A stretch of 64,000 nt of DNA, taken from NCBI RefSeq assembly GCF_016808335.1, contig NC_053139.1, forward strand, positions 35,423,954-35,487,953. Reading direction: 5' to 3'. Each line of letters starts with the position of its first letter. The first letter of the stretch is position 1. A model generated the notes under the pieces. That model worked only from the letters and a program-made list of their open reading frames with translations, ran no database searches and had not been told where the DNA came from. Source of the DNA: Panicum virgatum (lineage: Eukaryota > Streptophyta > Magnoliopsida > Poales > Poaceae). Both the position numbers and the translations under genes were made by a program. Below are positions 1-9,359 of this stretch, piece by piece.

Positions 1-652
1 GTCCTGCTGCCATCCCTAAACATCCTCATCATTCCCCCGTCCGGTCTCAATTTCCATATCAAATTCAATAACTCATGTACTGGAATATAAATATATCTTA
101 TATCTCGCGAGTAACCAGAAATTACTCGACTTCTAAACATCCTATATCTCGCGAGTGACAAGAGATCACTCGTCTTCTATCGGGAACCATTAAGCATAGC
201 ACTGCTATCATCCTATACATACTAGTATAACTAAGGGAAACCTAAAGATCATGCAATTAGGGTTCCAAACAATTCCTGAACCTAATGCACAAGTATTAGA
301 AACATATGTAGGTGTCATAAATTTAAAAATAAGAGGACATGCACCGGGGCTTGCCTGGGGGTAACACTAAGTCAGTGTTAATGCTATCAAGACCTTGAGC
401 CCTTCTGACCTTGGGCCGGGTCTTCGGTTGCCCCTTAGGGTCCTTCCATCTTCTGGAGATGTCCACCGAACACCATCTTGGGGTTCGGCTCCAACATCGC
501 GTGCTTCACGTTCATGCATTGTACATCTAGCGCATCTACACGAGATGCATATGACATGGGAATACAAATATGATATACAACAACAACTTAACAAGTACAG
601 AGTATAAACACTACTAGTTTGCACAATTTACACTTAACAATCCTAATGTAAC

Positions 653-713
653 CCGGAATATCCGGATTCCTATCCGAAATCTCCGGATTAGGTTAATACC
701 CGGAGTATCCGGG
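653..713. repeat. CCGGA-N3-TCCGG motif cluster 1 in the LTR
   Basis: Three copies or near copies of the 13-base near-palindrome CCGGANTNTCCGG lie here (CCGGAATATCCGG at the left end, a variant with one half-site, and CCGGAGTATCCGG at the right end). The same motif recurs in two more clusters in this LTR. Confidence 0.7.
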
Positions 714-1137
714 TTTCTCACAGTTTTCGCCCCCGAAACTGAATTTCTGATTTTGGCAAAACTGACCCACAAAAATCAAAACACTTCTACACCCTAGTAG
801 AGTGATTCATATGGAGATGATTCACCCAAAAGAAATCAATCAAAACCTCCCAAAACCACCAAATCGGCTAGCCCTAGCTTTTAGTACCTTGAGCTCACCT
901 TTCTTGTCCGAATAACTTGAAAACAAAGCCACCCCAAGGTGGAACACATAGGGAAGCGAGTCTTTCATGATGATTTGAGGCTCTCTTGGCCTTGAGATGG
1001 ATTTGGGATGGAAGATTTGGAAGTTAGGGCTAATAGGAGACGGAGAGCTCGTGGGGGAGTGAGGAAAAGAGAGTGGCTGATGTTTTAACGTTTGGAAATA
1101 GTAAAAAGGACCAAGGCACGTGATATAAAACTTCAGG

Positions 1138-1213
1138 TCCGGACTATCCGGTAGAAAATCCGGAGTTTCCGGGTAAATCCGGAATTTCCGGGTTCAAACC
1201 TGGAGTATCCGGG
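1138..1213. repeat. CCGGA-N3-TCCGG motif cluster 2 in the LTR
   Basis: Four copies in 76 bases: CCGGACTATCCGG, CCGGAGTTTCCGG, CCGGAATTTCCGG and one copy with a T in the first half (CTGGAGTATCCGG). Confidence 0.7.
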
Positions 1214-1645
1214 TAAACCTAACAAAAGGGCAAACTACTGTGTATGCCACGGGGTGCAGCAGCGCGCGCGGCGCACGGAGCAGCGGAGAAAGGGCCGGGG
1301 AAAAGGGTGGGGAAGGTGGAGGAGCTCACCAGGAATCCATTCCCATGATCGATTTGGGTGGAGGAGAACTGGAGAAGCGAATCGACGCGAAGGGGCGGAG
1401 CTCAGGCGGCACTCCCATGGCGGTCGGTGATAGGGCCGTCGATTCCTGCCGGGGGAAGCTCGAGCGAGGATCATGGAGGTGCGGCGGAGGTGCGGGACGT
1501 GGTTGGGAAGGTCCACGTAGAAGGGATCGACGAACGGCGGCCGAAGATGGCCGGGGCGCCGTCGGAGGCGAGCACAGCTCGGCTCGGCACGTCCCGAGCT
1601 GGAGGAGGAAAAAGGAAATGAGAGAAAAAAGAGTACAGGGCCGGG

Positions 1646-1653
1646 TATTTATA
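1646..1653 (-). promoter_or_regulatory. TATA box of the Gypsy LTR
   Basis: On the - strand the sequence reads TATAAATA, about 325 bases inside the LTR start at 1976 and followed by a GC-rich leader. This is the expected place for the LTR's own RNA polymerase II promoter. Confidence 0.6.
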
Positions 1654-1670
1654 GACGCCTAACCACCGGG

Positions 1671-1747
1671 TCCGGAGTATCCGGACGAAATTCCGGAGTG
1701 TCTGGGCAGGTCCGGACTATCCGGACATATTTCCGGACTATCCGGGC
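1671..1747. repeat. CCGGA-N3-TCCGG motif cluster 3, just upstream of the LTR TATA box
   Basis: Four copies in 77 bases (CCGGAGTATCCGG, CCGGAGTGTCTGG, and CCGGACTATCCGG twice). The cluster ends about 18 bases upstream of the TATA box on the - strand, where enhancer elements of an LTR promoter would be expected. Confidence 0.7.
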
Positions 1748-1976
1748 CCAACCAGTTCCAAGGCGATAAAATCTAGATTGAGTCGATTCTGATTTTTTTG
1801 AAAATGGTTCTAACCCTTTATTACAAATCGTTTTAAACGAAATTTCCTCATCACCTAGGTTAAATTACTCGCAAAATTTTATTTAGTGGTTTTGTTCATG
1901 CAGGTTTAATGCTAATGATCATGTTAACCCCTTGACTAACTTTAATTACAGATGATTAACACCCGGGGTGTTACAA

Positions 1977-2241
1977 CTAGTCTTCTGGAGCTTTATAGAA
2001 TGCAGAGGAAAAGCTGAAGCATTATCAAACTTCTCACTGCTTCGCTATTTATAACTTCCTTTCTATAATTTTTTTAGATGATAAATATGGAGCATCACAG
2101 AGCTGTCTGCCTTGCACTACCATGAGTGGCATTCATATGCTCTTCTTCAGATCAAAGCCTCCTTAATTGTCATGTCCCCCAATGAATTAGTACACGTCAA
2201 ATTCGATCCATATACAATGAATAAAAGCTGATATATCTGGG

Positions 2242-2305
<64 letters not shown>

Positions 2306-3062
2306 CATTGTGTGTTTTTTCGTTTTACGAATCGGCTTGTGTTTCAACTAGGACTATCTAGGTTTGTTTTGTTTCAGAGTTTTACCAACCAGGTAACCAG
2401 GACTATAGATCTGAGTCATAAATATACTCCTGGATCATATTGCCGGTTTGAACATTTCCAGAGTTTTGTTTTAGCCTTTTAGGACACGAGTCTTTTTTTT
2501 TTTTGAGAAAGTTTTAGGACAGGAGTTAGGTTCACTTGTTAGGAGCTGCCGGAGATGAAGGAAGGATGATAAGACCATGGGCCTTGTCCTTTTTTTCTTT
2601 TTGGGAACTATGGGCCTTGTCCTTTGAGCGGGCCGTGGCCTGACCGGTCGCATCTTCTTCTGCATACGAGTGGATTGAAGGCGTAGGTGATTGAAGGGGG
2701 AAAAAAATAAAATAGTTTATTTCAGTCTAAATTCCCCTCCAATCAAGCCCTTCAAGTTCTTCCACCCGAGATTAGGAGCAGGCAAACGGTAAAACAGTAT
2801 TGGCTAACAAAAAACAGTCGCAGTGATTGTTAAAAGGGACGATCTCTCTGTCTCTGTTATATAGTTATTATATATGTTGTAGCAGGAAAAAACATAACAT
2901 TGCTACTGTAGTACTGTACAAAGTGAAAATCACAACCTCTGCAATTTATAACTGGACGATGATGATGATGATAGAAGAGCTCCAGCCGCTACCATGCTCC
3001 CACGCATGCATGGATGACAAGGGCTACCTAGCTACCGGTATGTTAATTTGTTGCATGCGTGC
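1977..3062. other. Intergenic, no gene seen
   Basis: AT-rich, with a (TA)n tract and short homopurine runs. No coding potential beyond short chance frames. Confidence 0.6.
2243..2303. repeat. (TA)n microsatellite
   Basis: About 30 uninterrupted TA units. Confidence 0.95.
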
Positions 3063-3092
3063 GTATACTAGAGACTCCCGTAGATTCCGTAC
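3063..3092. repeat. Left copy of a 30-33 bp direct repeat bracketing 1.5 kb
   Basis: The tract from GTATACTAGAGACT to TAGATTCCGTAC recurs at 4580-4612 with a few extra bases in the middle. The two copies bracket the block 3093-4579, suggesting an insertion or a duplication-mediated rearrangement. Confidence 0.6.
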
Positions 3093-4579
3093 TCAGTGGC
3101 GGAGCTAGGATTTCAGAGTTGGGCAACGGGACACAAGACGACGGTGACAAACCAGCACAATGGTGACACAGTTGGCATAGCCAAAGGTCCACATGCATGT
3201 GTTCGTAGTGGTGATATCCTGAAAGACAAATACGTGACTACCGCCATTTTTACTCCAGGGTTTAGCATATGGAGTTTGATTTAGAGAAAAGATAACTCTA
3301 GGAGGTCGTGCACACATGGGTTGCTTCAATTTCATCTATCATCTAACCATGCACTGTTCAACCCTGGATTTTGTTAGGACGGGCCAACGTATATGTAGTT
3401 TTGGTACAATGAGAAGAAGACAGCCAAATCAAATGAGAGTATAGAGACAACTAGAAAAATGCCGCGCCCTTGACGCGCTATATGCATGAACCCGTCACCG
3501 GCACACATGTCTTTATGATTATAATACATATAGTTGTCGTGGTATTGTTGTAGTTAGAAACATGGTAAGATGTTTGAAAGATATCTGCATTGTTTTGTCT
3601 GGACAGGCAAAATAGAGTGTAGCATAGTTATCTTTTGCATGTTACAATTTTGATGGTCCTAACATTCAAAAGGCACTTTGTGCATAATATATATAAACTT
3701 TGTCCTATCTGGTCGCAAAAGATGCTGAGTCCACAAAAGTATCTAAGAGTCCATTGGTCATGTTGGTCGCTGATCACCTGCATATTTGTGAGGAAAATTT
3801 TGTTTACTTAGAAAAGTAACAATTGAAAATAGGAATGGAGAATAAATTGAATTAAAAGGTTACCGAAAATTGAAACTCGAAATATGAGTAGGTAGGTGGG
3901 AGATTGATCTTACTGTTTAAGTTTTTTGAGGTTCGAACCGGTGTCTTTGTCCTCAGGTTCGTCAGCTTGCAAGGTTTTTCCTCTTTTATTGTTTCCTTTT
4001 TGTTCTTCTCTGGAGTAAAAAAAGGCAGTAAAATGTATAGTTAGTATGTGTAACTCAAGGTATGTAATTATTTGTTGTTTAGTTGTGTAATGAGTAGAAA
4101 GGATACTTTGTTGGAGCTTCAATTTCCTTTGAATCGGCATCATATTTTTCATTGTGAGATTCCTGCAAGAGATAGTCCATGTACATGCAAGTATACATGA
4201 ATTTATATATATGAACAGATTAAAATGTTGTAGTGTACCTGTTGACTATAGCTTGTGTTATCACAGCGTTGTAGTGGTGGCAGACTTTTTAGAGTAGCGG
4301 ATGTTGTTGAACTGGGACCTCTTATTTTTATCGTAGTATTTTTTTCATCTGGGGTCTTTTTTTTTGAGTAGTTTTTTCATCTGGGGTCTGATTTGTAATA
4401 AAAAGCACTTCATATGAATTGTTGGGGCTTCCAGCACTCTTGAGTGGTGAGATTTTGACTATAAATGTGAACTTTTTCCTAATTAATGCTTGTATCTCGT
4501 GTGGGACATTGTCTTTGTTGTAAGAATCAATTAACTTGTCAACTGGCTTTCGAATAAGATGTTCTGCTTTTTTATATCC
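3093..4579. other. Intergenic block between direct repeats, holding a Helitron end
   Basis: AT-rich DNA without a credible gene. It starts with CAGTGGCGGAGCTAGGATTT, a phrase familiar from many dispersed grass repeats, and contains a Helitron-type 3' terminus at 3451. Confidence 0.4.
3451..3480 (-). mobile_element. Helitron-like 3' terminus
   Basis: Read on the - strand there is a GC hairpin (arms GCGC/GCGC around 3461-3480), then GGCATTTTT, then CTAG followed by T. A short GC hairpin 10-12 bases before a terminal CTRR with T outside is the Helitron 3' signature. The 5' end was not located, and no Rep/helicase gene is visible. Confidence 0.5.
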
Positions 4580-4612
4580 GTATACTAGAGACTATATCCG
4601 TAGATTCCGTAC
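4580..4612. repeat. Right copy of the 30-33 bp direct repeat
   Basis: Partner of 3063-3092; differs by a short ATAT insertion in the centre. Confidence 0.6.
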
Positions 4613-4679
4613 ACCGTAGTACTAGCTAGTACGACAGCATGCATGCATACTCATCTGTATGAACTCGACTCCGTACACT

Positions 4680-4766
4680 CATGTACATCTCGATCTGTGT
4701 GTTCATAGAGGTGTGAGTATGTGTGCGTCGTGAGTGTCTGAGTTGTACTGTGTAATCTAAAAAAAG
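4680..4766 (+). mobile_element. 3' tail of a poly(A) retroposon (SINE/LINE type)
   Basis: A tract running GTGTGTTCATAGAGGTGTGAG, then TGAGTGTCTGAGTTGTACTG, then a short A-run. It matches a second copy at 28527-28598 in order and spacing. Such T/G-rich tails ending in poly(A) belong to grass non-LTR retroposons. The 5' boundary is not visible. It lies about 215 bases beyond the stop codon of the broken NAC gene. Confidence 0.5.
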
Positions 4767-4888
4767 ATGACCAGCAGCTATATATATATACTATGCCCCG
4801 CGTTGGACTTACTCTCTCCAAGAGCCCACAACGTCCACAACGTCCAGATGCTTTTATCTCTCTCTTTCTATGGCGTATAAGAGTAAGA

Positions 4889-4889
<1 letters not shown>

Positions 4890-4969
<80 letters not shown>
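4890..4969. repeat. (TA)n microsatellite in the NAC 3' flank
   Basis: About 40 uninterrupted AT/TA units beginning 10 bases beyond the NAC stop codon. Confidence 0.95.
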
Positions 4970-4973
<4 letters not shown>

Positions 4974-6165
4974 GTCTGATTAGAAGTTGAGGACGCTGGC
5001 GTAGTAGGGCGAGTCCATCCAAGGGCTGCGCAGCTGCGTCAGGAAAGGGTCCTGCATCCACTCCTGCTGCTGTTGCTTCGCCACCTCCAGCTGCGGCAGG
5101 CTCAGCGTCGCCGGCCTCAGCACCGCCGCCGCCGCCGACTCGGCAGCCTCTTTCTTCATGCATATGCTGCGTCTTGCCGGCGGGATGCCCACGCCCATCA
5201 TCATCGTCGTCATGACTGCCGCCTCTCCCTGCTGCTGCTGGTGCTGCTGATGGTCCGACGACGACATGCTGGTGGAGTCGGTCGGCGATCCGGTGTTGTG
5301 GGAGGCGGAGGACGGCGTGGCGGAGGCCCGCGCCAGCTCCTTCATGGCCACCCGCTGCTCCAGCTCCTTGAGCGACACCGCCTTGCGGTAGATCTTGCAC
5401 AGCACAATGTCCTCCTGAATCCACCATCCAGTTATACAGATACAGGTGATGATTGATGATCCATTATTACATCAACAACTCATTAATGACCTCTAGAAAA
5501 TACTAGCTGCCTTTTAAAAGCACGCGCGCCATCATATCGGAGCAGAGACGACAACGACGGCGACGACTCTCGCTAATAATAAGTCAAAGTCAATGTCGTC
5601 AGGCACATGCTGATATGCATGTAGCCATGAACTATAGCTAGTACCTTGGGTGGTGAGATGCCGGAGGAGGAGGACAAGGACGATGAGTTGTCGGGGAGGC
5701 GCGGTACTCGTTCATGACCCAGTCGGTCTTGGTGCCACGTGGCGCGCGGCCCTCGTAGTCGACGAGCGTCTTCTTGAGCCCGATGAGGCGCTTGGGGTCG
5801 CTGGCGCAGCGCACGGCGCGGTCCGACCCCGTCGCCTTCCAGAACCCGCGCTCCGTCGTGCGGTTGGGGCGCCCTCCGCCGCCGCCGGCGGCCTGCTGCT
5901 TCCGGCCGTCGCGCGGCACGAAGAAGTACCACTCGCGCTCGCCGAGATGCGCCAGGGCCGGCAGCTTACCCACACCAATCCATTCTAACGAGAGAAATTA
6001 ATATTACCCACTCCACTTCAAACTGCCACCACCACACACCAACCCACTCCAAATATTTCAGCTCATAATGTAATAAACCATTAGTCAAACTATGATTACA
6101 ATCCAATAAAAATCCGTTTTCCAAAAAAAATTTATAGTGTAGGTCTGCGACACTATTTTACACAG

Positions 6166-6720
6166 AGTTATCTCCAAAAAATTTCGGTCAATTTCGATAA
6201 AATTTTATAGTGTGAACGCGATGTTTTGTTTCCAGGGTCCGGCTCTTAACGTGAGACCCACGTGTAGGTGCACAGAGTAGCTACGAGCCATACAAAATTA
6301 TCTCCAACAAATTTCAGTCAATTTTGATAAAATTTTATAGTGTGAACGCGAGATTTATTTGCAGGATCCGGTTCTTGACGTGGGGCCCACATGTAGTTCT
6401 AGCCACACTGCTTTGCACAGAGTAGCTGCCAGTCATACCGAGTTATCTCCAATAAATTTCAGTCAATTTCGATAAAATTTTATAGAGTGAACGCAAGGTT
6501 TTATTTTCAAGGTCCGGCTCTTGACGTGGGGTCCACATGTAGTTCTAGCTATATTGCTTTGCACAGAGTAGCTTATAGTCATATTGAGTCATCTCCAATA
6601 AATTTCAATCAATTTCGATAAAATTTTATGATGTGAATGCGTGATTTTAAATTTTTGGGGTCCGGCTCTCAACGCGAGACCGATATTTATATATATACAT
6701 ACTATTTTGCACAAAGTATC
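6166..6720. repeat. Four-unit tandem repeat in NAC intron 1
   Basis: Units begin near 6166, 6296, 6441 and 6587 (130, 145, 146 bases apart). Each contains AGTTATCTCCAATAAATTTC, then GATAAAATTTTATAG, then GGTCCGGCTCTTGACGTG, then GCACAGAGTAGCT. Copies have diverged by substitutions and small indels. The flanks (about 6001-6060 and 6720-6870) are a C/A-rich low-complexity sequence built on AACCCACTCCA, so the whole may be one inserted repeat. Confidence 0.8.
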
Positions 6721-6998
6721 TATTTCAACCCACTCTAACCCACCTCAATCCACATTTACATAGAATCTACTCCACCCCACTCCATTATCTAATACAACCC
6801 ATTTCAACCCACTCAAACACACTCCATATCAAAACACAACCCATAAAACCCATTTCAACCCATGCCATTTGCAGGGTGACCCAGGGTCGTGCCGGTACAG
6901 CTGCACCGTCGGGATGATGTCAAACTTGAGCTTCTTCCCGTGGGCCACCTGCTTCAGGTAAAACTCCAGTAGCTCCTCCTCCGTCGGGTGGAACTGGA

Positions 6999-7939
6999 GC
7001 TAGGCCTGGGCATTCGGTTCTAACCGAACCGATCGGTTCGGTTCCTCGATTCCTACACAAGTTCGGTTCTTTTCAAACATAGGAACCGAAAAAACTTGGT
7101 TTCGGTTCTGGTTATAACCGAATTAACCGAAACTATCTCCACACAGTTCACAAAATGAAAAAAACTGGATCCGGGTGGACGGGGCCGCCGCAGCACCACT
7201 GAGCCGCGCATGCGCTCGCCGCGCTCCTGCCGTGGTGCGGCGGCGCCATCGAGCTGCGTGCTTGCCGGATGGCCACAGCAGCGGCGATGTCCAGCCGCGT
7301 GCCCGCCAGGGAGGCTGCCGCTGCGCCCGGCTGGCCGGCGGGGAGGCCGCCGCCGCTCCTCACCAACTGGGTCCGCGCGCGCCGGGGAGAAGAGGTGGAG
7401 GAAGGAGCGGAGGACGAAGCAGTGGCGCGTGCCGGGGAGTGGAGGAGGGTGCCACCAGGGAGTGGAGAAGGGGCGGTGCGCCGCCGGGAGTAGAGAGGGA
7501 GTGAGGGCGAGCTGGCTAGGGTGGGTGTAGGCGGTCACTGGGCGGCGGCGGACGCTGGGCGGGGGAGGAGTGCCGGTGGCGATGGGCGCGGGTCGAGGAC
7601 GGGTGCCGGCGGCGACGGGCGCTGGCCGGGGTCGGGATCTGGCGGCGGTGGGGTTGGGATTGGGGGAGGGGTAGTGGGCGGTGGCTACAGTGGATTGGGA
7701 CTGAATGGATGGGGTGCGGGAGGGCACGGTGGGTTTGCATCTTGGACTTATTGGGCTCATTTGTTAATAGGCTCGGTTCTTCGGTTAACCCAGGAATCGA
7801 ACCGAAAGAACCAGCTAATTTTGGTTCCATAGAAATAGGAACTGAACACATAACCGAATTCTTGGGTTCCGGTTCTTTTGATTTCGGTTCCCAGTTCTTT
7901 CGGTCCGGCACTCTGTTCTTGGTTAAATTTGCCCACCCC
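6999..7939. mobile_element. hAT-like non-autonomous element (941 bp) inside NAC exon 1
   Basis: Flanked by 8-base target duplications GAACTGGA (6991-6998) and GAACCGGA (7940-7947), one mismatch. Ends are imperfect inverted repeats: GCTAGGCCTGGGCA at the left against GGGGTGGGCA (complement of the right end). Subterminal regions carry many CGGTTCGGTTC/AACCGAACC motifs, as in grass hAT families. The centre (about 7150-7730) is GC-rich with no transposase. Removing the element and one target copy rejoins GGGTTCCGGTTC to CACCCGACG, restoring GFRFHPT. The 8-base duplication and GGTGGGCA-type ends support hAT. Confidence 0.8.
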
Positions 7940-8100
7940 GAACCGGAACCCCGTCAGCTCAAGCTCCGCAGCGCCGCCTGACGATGATGATGCGCCGCTG
8001 CTCCATCGCTCCTAATTGATGTTGTTCGATCGGCGGTGGCGATGAATATACGAGAGCTGCTGATCGAGAGCCTGGGAGGAGGGAAGTGGTTTCCCTTTGC

Positions 8101-8108
8101 ATATATAG
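8101..8108 (-). promoter_or_regulatory. TATA box upstream of the NAC locus
   Basis: CTATATAT on the - strand, about 95 bases upstream of the first ATG (8006), the normal spacing for a short 5' leader. Confidence 0.5.
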
Positions 8109-8675
8109 GCCGGCCGGCACGCAGCAGCCGCATCAGCATGAGGTAAGAGAAAGTGAGAGGAAAGTGCACAGAGTGGCTGATGCGCTCTGGTCTCTTTCCG
8201 GGTCTTCTCCTGCGTGACAGCTGACTTGTGGTATTACTGGCCTAATTAACCTAATAATGCTGCTGTCTGTGGAAATCAAGATCGACTTGGAATAATTCTT
8301 TATCGCTGGCTGCTGCTTGTTAGTGCTCATTTACTTTACTTATCTTTATTTAAGTGGAAATGCTAGACTTGGGAGTTGGTTATTATGAACTTGAGTATTA
8401 TAATTAATTTGGAAAGAGTAGTTACCTTATCTTAATCCTGTTACCAATTGACGAGGGACTACAGTGCCTACTGGTTTCAGCAAAGCAACAGTATATGTTG
8501 TCCAATTAACGACGACTCTAGCTATATAATTTAGTGTACGGCATGCCTGCCAGATTTGAGTTGGTGATGCATGTTGATTGCTGAAGCATGGTATTATTTC
8601 TTCAGCAAGAGCCAAGCTTTTTTAAAAAAAGGGAAAAATGTCAAATTCGGTGGGCATATATATACTAAAGTTTAT
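8109..8675. other. Upstream flank of the NAC locus
   Basis: No gene seen. Presumably NAC promoter DNA up to the CACTA insertion at 8676. Confidence 0.5.
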
Positions 8676-8872
8676 CACTACTACAAAAACGTTGATTTGT
8701 CTCGGTTGGGAAACCCCTGTTGTCCCGGTTTCCCAACCGGGAACGCCAGTCCGGGACAAAAGGGGGTGCCCTTTTGTCCCGGGTCTGGCAACCGGGACAA
8801 AAGGTGCTGCCAGCGCCCACGTGGCTGGCGCACCCTTTTGTCCCGGTTGGTGTTACCAACCGGGACAAAAGG
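8676..8872. repeat. CACTA left TIR and subterminal array
   Basis: After the terminal CACTACTACAAAAACG, the motif TTTGTCCCGG and its complement CCGGGACAAA alternate in short hairpins with loops such as TTGGTGTTACCAA. Such arrays are TNPA-type binding sites in En/Spm. Confidence 0.85.
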
Positions 8873-9359
8873 TCCTTTTTTTCATGTTTTTCTTTTCTCA
8901 ATTCTTTTTCTATTTCAATTATACTTTTGCATTTCAATTAAATTTATGTATTGGAATTCAGTGTGTATGATCTCCACTAATATATATATATATATATATA
9001 TATAGTTACTTATATAATATTTGTCCTAGATAGTTTTCATATATAAATTAATTCACTTATATATATATATATGTATACACATATCTATACATGTGAATTC
9101 CTTTACATATGAAAATGTCTAGGACCAATATTATATAAATATATATATACACATATATATTATTGGAGTGCTTATATATATAATACATACATACTCCATC
9201 ATATTTGCATAGGTATATTCGTTCTTAATTACATATGTATATTCGTTCTTAATTACACAGTAGAATTCGCCTTTTGGAAATTTAATACATACATACTCAT
9301 AAATAGAAATTTAATACATAGACACACATATATATTTACATAGGTATATTCGTTCTTAA
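8873..9359. other. AT-rich CACTA interior between left array and protease gene
   Basis: Short TA tracts and repeated phrases (for example ATTCGTTCTTAATTACATA near 9220, 9240 and 9345). No gene; probably the 3' untranslated region of the TNP1-like gene. Confidence 0.5.

Larger units (their letters stand above)
1..1976 (-). mobile_element. Gypsy LTR (Tekay/Del-like), partial; runs off the left edge
   Basis: Read on the - strand, the segment begins at 1976 with TGTAACACCCCGGGTG, the usual LTR start of Tekay/Del-type plant chromoviruses. It then holds a promoter with TATA box, a GC-rich leader-like stretch (about 1230-1640) and an AT-rich part. The stretch around 110-400 matches in order and wording the + strand LTR at about 35550-35830 (for example the tract around CACTCGCGAGA), so the two are members of one family. 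The other end, primer site and coding region are outside the window, so solo LTR versus full element cannot be decided. The family call rests on the terminus and on shared structure, not on a protein domain. Confidence 0.7.
4980..8006 (-). pseudogene. NAC-domain transcription factor gene (ANAC036-like subfamily), broken by a hAT insertion and a frameshift
   Basis: Three exons on the - strand. Exon 1 (about 8003-7940 plus 6990-6883) encodes GFRF, then [15 protein letters not shown] and the KLKFDIIP subdomain-B region. Exon 2 (5964-5645, acceptor TAAG, donor GTACTA) encodes [50 protein letters not shown] and DWVMNEYR. Exon 3 (5414-4980, acceptor ATTCAG) encodes EDIVLCKIYRKA, SLKELEQR and a Q-rich tail ending SVLNF. 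These are NAC subdomains A-E; the IYRKA-SLKELEQR stretch is typical of the ANAC036-like group, nuclear DNA-binding regulators. Damage: a 941-bp element sits between GFRF and HPT; two extra bases (about 5700-5703) after NEYR shift the frame away from LPDNSS; the only upstream ATG (8006-8004) is out of frame with GFRF; the exon 1 donor is not clean. Promoter TATA box and exon 3 remain intact. Read-through function is very unlikely. Confidence 0.85.

Noticed and set aside
1240..1662. 140-codon + strand frame in the LTR
   Set aside because: Gly/Arg-rich shadow antisense to the transcribed LTR leader.
4651..5427. 258-codon - strand frame across NAC exon 3 and the TA tract
   Set aside because: Off-frame relative to the NAC reading; it includes a poly(Ile-Tyr) run from the (TA)n microsatellite.
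7053..7760. 235-codon - strand frame in the hAT element
   Set aside because: Pro/Ser/Arg-rich low-complexity translation of GC-rich transposon interior.
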